A DNA stretch of 64,000 nt from Solen grandis (taxonomy: Eukaryota > Mollusca > Bivalvia > Adapedonta > Solenidae): assembly GCA_021229015.1 (NCBI GenBank), contig CM037783.1, positions 24,990,052-25,054,051 of the forward strand. The letters are read 5' to 3'. The translations under genes and the position numbers were made by a program. Shown here one piece after another: positions 12,427 to 21,580 of this stretch. The notes below the pieces were generated by a model. It ran no database searches. It was given only the letters and a program-made list of their open reading frames with translations, and had not been told where the DNA came from. The stretch's first letter is position 1; every line of letters starts with the position of its first letter.

Positions 12427-13861
12427 ATGGAAGCCACATTTCGCGCGATGGGCCTGCGGGCGGAGAAGGCACTCTCCACACATATCATGCTCGAAAATGC
12501 GTACGAAAACAATCTCCTCTCCAATGTCACGAAGGTCGACTACCTGCGGGGGCACGAGGGCGAGACAGACCTCCAACAACTGTCGGGGCTTTCCCCCTTC
12601 GCGGACGATTTGTATGTGTACGGATATTTGCGAAAGCCGACTGCTGTACCATCGGAGGCCGGATACTCTGCACGAGCGGCAGGTAGGGCGCGGCGACGAT
12701 CGTCCTTGGTAAGATATCCCTCACCGCGAAAGAAGCCTTCGAGGGCGCACCACACGCCAGTATCGCCATCTGTTTTCGATTTCGGTCGAGAGCACGGGCA
12801 AGATACGGACAATGATCCCGGACATCGAAAGAGCGGGAGGAGAAGAGACCTTGGCGAAATGGCAAGAGTGCCACAATGAGGCAAACCCTCACGCCGTGTT
12901 CGTGGCCAAGATTGTCGCCTCCGAAATTCCACTCGACCGACTCGAGGAGCAGCTACCCACGTTCCACCAGCTCTTGTTTGCGCAAGGATATGGCCTGTAT
13001 TGTATCGACTGCACGCACGACTTTTCGGGCACCTTGCATCGAGAGCGCCTCGTCTCTTTTCTGCAAGACAAAGTCGATATCCTCGAAAATACCGATTCGG
13101 TCGGAGACCACGTCTGCACATGGATATCTCAAACGCCAGAGGGGGACTGCATTCGCACGTAGCTGTACAACAAGGTCATCGCAAACTTCGAGGCGGGAGT
13201 GATCCGGGAGCAGTTTGGAGGGCGCCTGGCCGACTACGCAGACAGCAGCAACTCCCACCTGCGGGAGGCTTTCCACATACCCGACGTGCAGGGTCGGGAA
13301 TGTACGAGAATCGAGATCTTGCTGTCCGGCGCGACCCACCTGTCCCGAAAAACCGCCAGAGAGCACATCGATTGGTTGTGGGACCTGCTTACGGGCGAAA
13401 AGCTATTTCTCCGCCAAACTGCAGCCCGACAGTGGCAAAATCTCGCGAGCGAGCTCGGCCGATGCCTCCTCCTCGCAAACCGCCCGCAAGGGAAGATATA
13501 CATGGCTTGGTACGCCCACACGCGCACGGGCCGGATGTCTGGCGTCTGCGTCGCCCCAACGCAGGAAGTGGTGCAAGAGGACAAGCGATGGGAGAAGGCC
13601 GTTTGATGGGCCATGGCGGACTTTGGCCTCAGTGCCTGTCCGATATTTCGCATCGACATCCTGCACACCACAATTACGACCATCGAGCTCGCCCCAATGC
13701 GATGCTACACAAAGGATGCCGAGGCGCATACGGTCCTTGCACGCGCACGGAGACCAGCACAGGTACACACAAGAGATTCTCCGCCACTCGGTGTGCTTCT
13801 GCCGCCATCGCCAATCGTGCACTGGGTCTGGCGTACAAAGAGGTGTTCCGCCATCGGGTAG
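12427..13861 (+). pseudogene. broken unrecognised coding region in the GC island (Rep-like features, tentative)
   Basis: The best protein-like signal on the plus strand starts at ATG 12427 (MEATFRAMGLRAEK), preceded by an A-rich stretch. It changes frame at least twice between about 12655 and 12780. From about 12780 one frame is coherent to 13861 but is cut by TAG at 13160-13162 and TGA at 13604-13606. Recognisable-looking patches are YCIDCTHDFSGT, LYNKVIANFEAG, and CTRIEILLSG about 45 codons further on. The order Asp-rich strand, R/K-x-YNK, then TRIE resembles rolling-circle replication initiation factors, but this is a pattern impression only and no family is claimed. Because of the breaks it cannot make a full product as shown. 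No repaired reading is given. Confidence 0.5.
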
Positions 13862-13967
13862 TAAGCCCCACAATACGAGCTCCAAGAGTTGCCCGAAATT
13901 GCCGAGAAGAGGACAATCTCCCTTCTCTCGACACGCAAAAGAGAAGAGCGCATGCTGCAGATTGTCG

Positions 13968-14048
13968 CTGCAGAAAGGAGACGAGGCACTCTCGATGCAA
14001 GTTGCCCGAAAAGTCCTGAGTGCAGTCGATACAATACTGGCCATATAC
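13968..14048 (-). repeat. inverted copy of an internal segment of the GC-island ORF
   Basis: The reverse complement of this stretch matches 12986-13065 with only scattered differences. On the minus strand it encodes YCIDCTQDFSGN against YCIDCTHDFSGT in the forward arm. The right edge coincides with the return to AT-rich DNA, so the island ends in a truncated, inverted second copy. Confidence 0.85.
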
Positions 14049-14050
14049 CA

Positions 14051-16630
14051 AGTCAACGATCTTATTTTAACAACAACAACAAAAATGAATACAAATACGT
14101 ATATTGTGATTTCGCTTAAAATTAATATAGCCAATTTTCTGTCACCACAGCAGACCGGTGACAGTGGTGATAGGAAATATTGAACCCACAACACGTGCGG
14201 TGACGATATCAAATATATTCAACCGATAGAACAAAGTACTTCACTGGTTTGCATTAAATAAATTGATGTAACTTGAATCCGGCGTGCAACCATAACAGCA
14301 CCGTTGACAATCAAGGTGATTTTAGTATCGAGCCATCAAGAACGATTACCCTTTCTGATGTGCAATATATTAGGTTTTCTTGGCATTTAGATAAAGACAA
14401 TCTGTTGTTTCACGAAAATAATTTGAATTTGAACTCACAATTTGTTTATCTGATACGTCACCAATATATGTATTCGTGATTCGTTAACTGAGACTTTTGG
14501 GATGTGTATGGAAAATTGACGAGAATATGCTGAGTATGCATATAGAGTTTATTTTTGTAAACAATTGAATGATCTTTAGTAAAAGGGTTCTTTCTTATTT
14601 ATGCATTGTAGTAACGTTGTCGTCAAAGAGTATGTACAGATTGCATCTCGTAACAAATCCCGTAGCACACACTTTGCTTTTCTGTCCGAAGAATATTATA
14701 TTATATATACTGCTTTTGAAAGCATAATGAGCCTTTATTATTGTTTATTGCTGACTTTCTCTTTCATGGACATTTACCGCTTTAGGCCAAAGTATAATCT
14801 TATTAGTTTTAAATGTGTTAAGATTTTATTCTACATCTATTTGTGAACATAAGGGTGATTTGAAATAATGTGTATACTCAATATCAAGTATAGGATAGAG
14901 TATATTAAGATATTTCTACAGACAATAGAAGACCGAAGCGAGCGTAGACTTCTATTGTCTGAAGAAATGTCGTTACTTAGAAGTTTCCCGGGACACAATA
15001 TTCATATTACCCTATTCTCTGTCAATAAAATGTTTCTCGACTGGGCGGCGGCGGGAAAATGAGCTGTGAGATATCGAAATGGACGATTACATTCTGTGCA
15101 GACAATTAGGGGGGTTTCATGTTACATCAACACATGTGTGTTCAATTTTAATCGATAGAAAAGAAATGTCTCCCCTTTTCGATATAATATACCAAACTTA
15201 AATGTAAGTTTCACAACTTGGACACAAACAAGTGAGGATTGATGGCAGCAAATTTGAATAAATATTTAGAGTCGATTTGATCAAGATATTTCAAAGTAAT
15301 TTTCAAGTTGACGATTGGTGTATTTTTTTTTTTAAAAAAAAAGCGACTGCAGGGTAAAACGCCGGGAACCGGGGGGGAATTTTTAAGTCTGCAGCTAAAA
15401 TTATGATGGGAGAAAGAAACAGAATAAAAACGGATGCGAATGAAAGAAAATATGGGAGTTACTTGAAAGGAGAGAGAGGGAGAAAGAGAGAGAAGTGTGA
15501 AAGACAAGAGGAAAGAAAAAGTAATATCATTAGCCTGGATTTTACTATCCATATATGATTACAATTGTAATATTATTTTGGCCGAAAAGAAAAAAATCAG
15601 ATACGCAGTTCAAACAAACGGTTGAACAGAACCGAGTTAGTTTTTATGTCATCAAAATGCTACGCCCTGAAGGCGGGGTTTGTTGCACATGCGCACTTGA
15701 ATCATCGTTTTATTTTGTACTTTTGAGATAGAAAATTTGAAATAAATCGAGGATAAATTTGAATTTTCAGAGCTTAAGATTTGACATATATTTAGGGTAA
15801 CTTGAAGATTTTCTGCTGTCTTGAGAAGCGGCTGGATAAGACATAAATAAGAAATAAAATTATAATTTCAAAATTTATTTTTTATTTGGACTTTAATTGG
15901 ATACGACGCTCCAGTATATAAATATATATCCTTATACAAAATATTGGCCGTTATGGACTTTTATCATGTGTCCGTAATTCATCAGTAATACTGTCCATTA
16001 TCAAATGAGGAACATTCTTGGGGAGAGATGGAATGTGAGCTGGGGCTTTTAAGCAGAATGTGTATGAAGAGATGGACTTATTTTCATGAATGAGACATTA
16101 CAGAAGGTAAAGAAAAAAACAACAAAAAACGTCATGGAAAAAATGCTGTTAGTGAAGAAGAGACTTTTACAGAGGGAATAGTGAATGTATGAGACCAAAA
16201 GGGAGTGACTGTTGTATTATTTGAAGAAAGGAGATTTCCAGGGAGAAAATGAAACAAGTGAAGTTTAGATAGAGTATAAAGATTTTGAGACAGATGTTTT
16301 ATAAAAGAGACTATATAGCACGAAAGCTTAAATGAATTAAGACAAAGAAAGAGAAAGATGAACACTTTGCATGAAAGCCTACGACCAGGACCATGCTTGA
16401 ATTGAGACCTAAACCGTACAACGGTAAAGGCCGATTGAGTTCGCCTTAAGCGAACATTAGGGAAAGTTTCTGCATTGTGCAGAAACTTACTTGGGGCCTG
16501 ACTTCTGTCCCTCATAATAGAAATAGTACTTATCTGGTATTTATGTCTTTCCAACGAGAGGAATCGTTTTATTAAACAGTGCAAGGATAATGTTATAGGT
16601 GTTCTAATTCCATCTACAATAAGGCTCCAA
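14051..16630. other. gene-free stretch with a perfect hairpin
   Basis: AT-rich DNA. CAGACAATAGAAG (14919-14931) and CTTCTATTGTCTG (14949-14961) form a perfect 13-bp stem with a 17-base loop. A GA-rich purine stretch runs from about 15400 to 15520. Open frames here look like chance. Confidence 0.6.
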
Positions 16631-16705
16631 AGTGGCGCAGTGGTAGCGACTCTGTCTACCACTCCTCTCAGTATCACTCCACGTGGGTTCGAAACCCTGA
16701 GGTGA
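16631..16705 (+). repeat. tRNA-like repeat
   Basis: TGGCGCAGTGG (A-box-like) and GGGTTCGAAACCC (B box within a TPsiC-like arm) are spaced as in a tRNA. The middle does not fold into a credible anticodon arm, so this is likely a SINE head or tRNA pseudogene. Confidence 0.5.
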
Positions 16706-16764
16706 AAATCAAAATTATCTGACTATATATTCTAAGATAGAGTATAAAAAATTCATTTTTTTCC

Positions 16765-16840
16765 GCGTGAACTTGCCCAATCTGTTCCTCGTGAATTTGC
16801 CTAAACTGTTCCGTTTGAACTTGCCCTAACTGCTCTGGGT
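16765..16840. repeat. 24-bp tandem repeat, three units
   Basis: Units of the form CGTGAACTTGCCCAATCTGTTCCT recur three times with a few changes. On the minus strand they read as 8-residue repeats (EQIGQVHA, EQFRQIHE, EQLGQVQT) in an otherwise unsupported open frame. Confidence 0.7.
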
Positions 16841-16989
16841 GTTTGTACTGTTGACTATAGTCTCCGTGAGATTCCACTCTTACCTGTTCAAAAGGGAAAC
16901 AACTCGAAATGAATATTAACGATTGTCTGGCACTGCGATTCTGTAGTATGTTGTTCTGTGGAATTATTAATTTCCTCTTATAAAGGTGT

Positions 16990-17158
16990 GCTACATTTAG
17001 CGTTGATGTTGCGACATATAGCGGAGTGCAATATTTAGCGACATTGGGCGATACAGATGCGACATATAACGTCAGGCGGTTACGTGACATTTAGCGTTGA
17101 TTGCGACATTTAGCGTCAGCCTTGCGACATATAACGCCAAGTGCGACATTTAACGTTG
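16990..17158 (+). repeat. cluster of eight GCGACATWTARCG motifs
   Basis: Eight variants of GCGACATTTAGCGT or GCGACATATAACG occur in the same orientation at irregular 15-35-base spacing. The irregular spacing argues against a simple satellite. Subterminal repeats of a DNA transposon or a cluster of protein-binding sites are possible. Confidence 0.75.
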
Positions 17159-17382
17159 CTACACACATAAACTTTCGTTATCTCTTTGTTGACAATTTCT
17201 ACAAATACTACACATTGCCAACAGGTTTACTGTCAGCGTCTATATTTCAATTTTGTTCCAAAATTCTGTCCCAGTATAGACATTGACAAAGTAGAAGTAT
17301 TTGAGAGTTGGGTGTGATCATTGTGCAAGATGTGATGTACAATTCGATGATTCCACACGTAATATCAATCACAGTCTACATT

Positions 17383-17455
17383 CGACTTGACTTGACTATT
17401 TGAGTTTACCGTCGCTTCGACAGTATTTCAGTCATATAGCGACGTCCAGCTGATT
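17383..17455 (-). mobile_element. 5'-truncated SINE family A with 10-bp TSD
   Basis: The minus strand reads the SINE 3' end (GGACGTCGCTATATGACTGA to CTCAAATAGTCAAGTC). It is flanked by the direct repeat AGTCTACATT at 17373-17382 and 17456-17465. Confidence 0.85.
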
Positions 17456-17465
17456 AGTCTACATT

Positions 17466-18239
17466 GGAAATAATTATTTCTTGGTTTTCAAAAGTCACAG
17501 ACTAAAGTCTGTACATTTTTACACTGTGATATTTCGAATGAATACATAGATATACGCCGCAACTTAAAAGAAATAAACAACAACAACAACAAAAACCCCC
17601 TGTACATTAACATATTCTTTAACTGCCACTGCGAGTTCTTATTTGATTATTTGATTCAGGATTTACACATTCAATGTCAAATTATCCTGACAAAAAGCCG
17701 ATAAGATATTAAACTTCAACTTTAAATGTTTCCAGCATTCATTTTATTGTGCTTACAATATCGTGTATCTACTACCAGACGCGTCCAGTATGTCAAACCG
17801 TATGCAACCGTAATCTTACGGTCAGCTATGAAACTATTTCAGTGTCATAAACCACGATGTTATCGTATACCCATGAACGGGTTGCATACAGTTTGCATAA
17901 TAATGCACAGTTTACTATGGTAGGTATTATTAATTATTATCCTAAAATCATTTGTCTAACTTGATATCGGATATTGTATATATAATCCGTGATACGTTAT
18001 AGCCGTTTTGATTCTTGCCACAATTATATTAAATTAACTATCTCCATTATAGTGTTTATATTTGAAGCGATTGAATGGATTTTGGCTATAGTTATTAAGT
18101 GTATTTAATGGAGAAGAACAAATAATTCACTTAACAGAAACAAACTTACATTTCAATGAAAATCAAAAAGAAATAGTATAAGTAAATAGGAACAATTTCT
18201 TAACAATTCTCAGAGGAAATGATGAAATCCATTATATTG
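17466..18239. other. gene-free stretch
   Basis: AT-rich sequence with a short CAA run near 17575-17590. One 65-codon open frame (17726-17923) has no supporting motif. No repeat was recognised. Confidence 0.5.
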
Positions 18240-18455
18240 AATAATAATTATTCTTTTTAATATCATTATCCATGGAAATATAACTTTGGAAGTACCTTGA
18301 GTGCTGTTGGTAATTCTGGACAGAAGATTGGATATTACAAAAATGAAGTTCGTATGTTAGGGTTGCATGCCAGGACCTCGTGAGAAATAATGCCGGCTGT
18401 AAAGTATGATATAGAGACAAATGATGGAAACATATGGAAATGTGACCCTCATTTA
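18240..18455 (-). repeat. dispersed repeat C, copy 1
   Basis: On the minus strand this matches 58750-58980 over about 220 bases, with CTCACGAGGTCCTGGCATGC, AATCTTCTGTCCAGAATTA and TTTCCATGGA in the same order. The 129-codon minus open frame spanning it (18232-18621) is therefore probably repeat-derived. Confidence 0.7.
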
Positions 18456-18934
18456 AACCGCGCCGGGGCTGGGTAGTTTTTATATCAAAATACTTATTTT
18501 CGTTTGTTATCATTGTCAAATCCTCAAGATTTTCAAATGATACACAAGCACACGTACCATGGTCATTTGCGAATATATTCTTTACTCGCACTTTAGTACT
18601 CGTACATTGTATGGCGGTCATTTTGTAGCCTTGTTATTTTATTATTTGATAGAAACTGTAGGGCTATCGACTTACATGGAAACACAATTTACTGTATATA
18701 TATAAATGGATGATACAAAAGTTTTCGGTATTGCAATGTTTAAACAAACCATGACACAAAAGATTGATTTACCCAGAAACAATGAATAAGATTAGATTCA
18801 ATTATGCATTTATGCAATTATGTTTCCAAAGTATTGCAACTAAAGTATGTTCTGAACATTTTTACCATCATCAAAGAAGCTAAAAATATACTGTCATGAG
18901 ATAAAACAATTTGACTCCATAATATGACAGGCAC

Positions 18935-19245
18935 GTGGCTATGGAACGCCATAGCTGTCATATGTTAACGAATTTAAAATTGTCTTGTCAAAGCGGTGCT
19001 TTATTATGTTTAAAGGCTGTGCTATTTTGTTAATCGGACATGTGAACCTCTCATTTGATCGTGTTGTTATGTATAACCACACTGATGATTTGTCAAACCG
19101 TCATTTTATTATGTCTACATTTTACGTTATTTTGTTGAACAATTGACTTATTATGTTAAATACACGTGTTGCTATGTCAACTGGACACGTGGTTTTCTTA
19201 AAGCACTTAACAATGTTAAACTAACCTGATGGCTTGTCCAACAGC
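18935..19245 (+). repeat. repeat D copy 1, directly upstream of a SAM-domain exon
   Basis: Begins with the hairpin CTATGGAACGCCATAG and continues with recurring TTGTCAAA and TTATGTTAA motifs. The reverse complement of 40165-40473 aligns along its whole length, including GTTAATCGGACATGTGAAC. Both copies point toward the start of a SAM-domain coding exon, so it may act as, or travel with, a promoter. Confidence 0.8.
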
Positions 19246-19309
19246 CAGTTGTATATGCCTGTACATAATCTCATCATTTCAACATTATGGTTTTTTACCA
19301 TTTGTATCC

Positions 19310-21580
19310 ATGTGGCGAATGATGGACTCCGTGTTAGAAGAAATTGGGCTAGGGCGCTTTATTGAGTCCTTTAAAAGGAACGGATTACACCGAACATTGT
19401 GTGTAAAATGTCTTTATACGAAATGCGATGTGTTGGACTTTCTGACAGAAATGACATAATGAAATTAAGAACAACTTGTGTTTTTTACGGATCGAAAAAA
19501 CCAGTTTCTCAAAAACCTGAATTTGGAGGGGCACCCTCATATCAGATACCGCAGGGATACATTGAAACTCTAATCTCCATCGGTTTTAAGGTAAACGACA
19601 TTGCTAAGTTAATTGGCGTTTCTGAGAGTACATTGTACAGACGTATGCGCATTTTTGGAATTAAAAACAATCAGTTTACAGACATCGACGATCATTCTTT
19701 AACGGCAATAGTTAAGCAAACTTTGGAGGAATTTCCCAGTTGTGGAGAACGAATGTTACTCGAGATTCTTCGACAGCGGAATGTTAGTGTAAGTACATGT
19801 ATACATTTTTTTAAAGAACTGCTGGCTTAAAATAAGATATGTAACATAATGTTATTTGAACAAGTGTGGCTTGCGATAGGTCGGTGGCACGGGGCGGGGG
19901 GGGTTGTCTCTCTGCGCCCGTGGTCTTCTCCCACTTGTAGCTAGACGTCGCAATGACTGAAATACTTTATAACCCTCGATGTCGCCTCAGGACATATTTC
20001 CTAATAACAGTCTCACCTCCATACTCGGACTATTACAAAGCATCGGGGACGATTCAATATATAATTCAAAGCGTTGTGGGACCAAATCAAAGCAATTTTG
20101 AGAAACTAACATTTCTACATTTTTTAGAAACATGTATCAGTTGTTTTTGAACAAAATGAAATAAGCAAAATCCCAAAACTTTGTAGATATCTTTACTACT
20201 TTAGTAAGTTGAAAAGTATACATTATGATAAATTCTCCAAATGTTTGTGTTTTAGGTGCAAAGATACAGATTGCGTGATATTCTTCACGTACATGACGCG
20301 GCCGGAGTGACGTCAAGAAAAATAGGTCGGCTGCACCGTCGTGTATACCATGTAAGGGTTCCAAACGAAATATGGCATGTAGATACTAATCATAAATTGA
20401 TTAGATGGGGGTTTGTAATTACAGGCGCAATAGATGGATTCAGCAGATTAGTAACCGTTTTACACTGCTTAGATAATAACCGTGCAGACTCACTGCTCGA
20501 GTTGTTTCTACAAGGAACTGAAAATTTTGGAATCCCATCCCGAGTTCGAACAGACATGGGCATGGAAAATTCTAAAATTGCCGAATATATGTATGATAAA
20601 AAAGGTCCAAATGGAATAATTGCTGGTAAAAGCACACACAACCAGAGGATAGAACGTCTATGGCGTGACGTTTTTAACGGGGTTCTTGTATATTATTATA
20701 AATTATTTACATTTATGGAGGACGAACATATTTTGGACGTACTGAACCCATTGCACATTTATGCCCTTCATTATGTCTTCAAGCATAAAATTAACAATAA
20801 ACTTGATATCTGGAGAGAAGCTTGGGCATCTCACAGGCTGCGGACAGTTGGGTCTACTCCGTTAAGATTGTGGACATTGGGCATTATAAACGGTGACAAA
20901 GATGTGACGGAAGAAGAAAGTCACTTAAATGACAGCGAAGTACGTCTACCTGGAAAAGAGACTCCTACATTCCAGCCAGACTTCCCGGAAATGAATGACA
21001 ATATATTGCACAGGTTATCTGTAGAGTGCCCTAAAACCTGGGTGTGTTCGAACTTTGGTATAAATGTATATCAAAGAGCTGTGAATATTGTAAAAGATTA
21101 CATACACATGTAAGTACATCTGGAGTTTAAATTAAAAACGGGGGAAAATATTTACTGACTGATCCTACAACTTAAGACATCAATGACAAATCACGCATGC
21201 CGAATCTGAATTTAAATACGCACATACGAGCAGAAAAGAATGTTAAATTTCTAATCTTTTATTTTTCACACCAAAATTTTGATGAAATCTCATGAATAAT
21301 CTATGTATGACCTTATGGTGGTATTGTGCATGGTCCTCTAATTTGTAAAACTTGCCTGGCAGTCTCATATAATTATATTCAAACATTATCAGAATACTTT
21401 AAAATGACTGGTATTGCTTTATATATAAGTTCCTATGCAAGCTCTCATTATTTTTGGTTATACTTTTGACATTTAATAAAAGTATGCAACATTACTCATT
21501 CAGTTGAATGAATAAGTGAGGTCTAGATCTTAACAATTTCAGGTTGAGGAAAAGCTACTGGAGATATTTAGAGAAACTTG
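19310..21580 (+). CDS. SAM domain plus integrase-core (rve/DDE-type) protein, transposon-derived
   Basis: Exon 1 (about 19310-19788) encodes a SAM domain: VLEEIGLGRFIESF, then in the next frame VCKMSLYEMRCVGL and IMKLRTTC. The frame change lies in an A4 run (19373-19376), where one A seems missing. A helix-turn-helix follows (VNDIAKLIGVSESTLYRRMR). Exon 1 ends AGT|GTAAGTAC; exon 2 begins after TGTGTTTTAG at 20256, phase 0. Exon 2 holds an integrase core with WHVDTNHK (first Asp), RTDMGMEN (second Asp) and NQRIERLWRDVF (Glu), all three acidic residues intact. The apparent stop at 21111-21113 overlaps a strong donor (CACAT|GTAAGTAC), and a 38-base exon 21543-21580 with matching phase follows (reads LRKSYWRYLEKL), so the gene probably continues. 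Possible starts are ATG 19229, 19310, 19319 or 19322. Repeat D lies just upstream. Related integrase-core proteins are multicopy in aquatic animals; DNA strand transfer is inferred, not shown. Confidence 0.75.
19866..19970 (+). mobile_element. diverged SINE family A fragment in the intron
   Basis: GCTTGCGATAGGTCGGTGG, then TCTTCTCCCACTTGTAGCT, GACGTCGCAATGACTGAAAT match the body of the SINE at 59549-59746 in order, with a G-rich disrupted middle. It lies within intron 19789-20255 of the SAM-integrase gene. Confidence 0.65.

Larger units (their letters stand above)
12250..14050. other. GC-rich island of foreign appearance
   Basis: Base composition changes abruptly: two 60-base rows counted by hand inside are 53% and 63% GC, while the rows on either side are clearly AT-rich. 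Overlapping open frames on all strands are a by-product of the high GC. The island contains a broken plus-strand coding region (12427-13861) and ends with an inverted copy of part of it (13968-14048). No clear terminal repeats or target-site duplication could be fixed at the edges. It may be an integrated virus or transposon fragment, other horizontally acquired DNA, or a GC-rich native element. Confidence 0.7.

Noticed and set aside
12238..14212. Many long overlapping open frames on both strands
   Set aside because: High GC makes stops rare in every frame. Only the plus-strand frame with internally consistent protein-like patches was kept.
16631..16705. Functional tRNA gene
   Set aside because: Good B box but no credible anticodon arm; more likely a SINE head or pseudogene.
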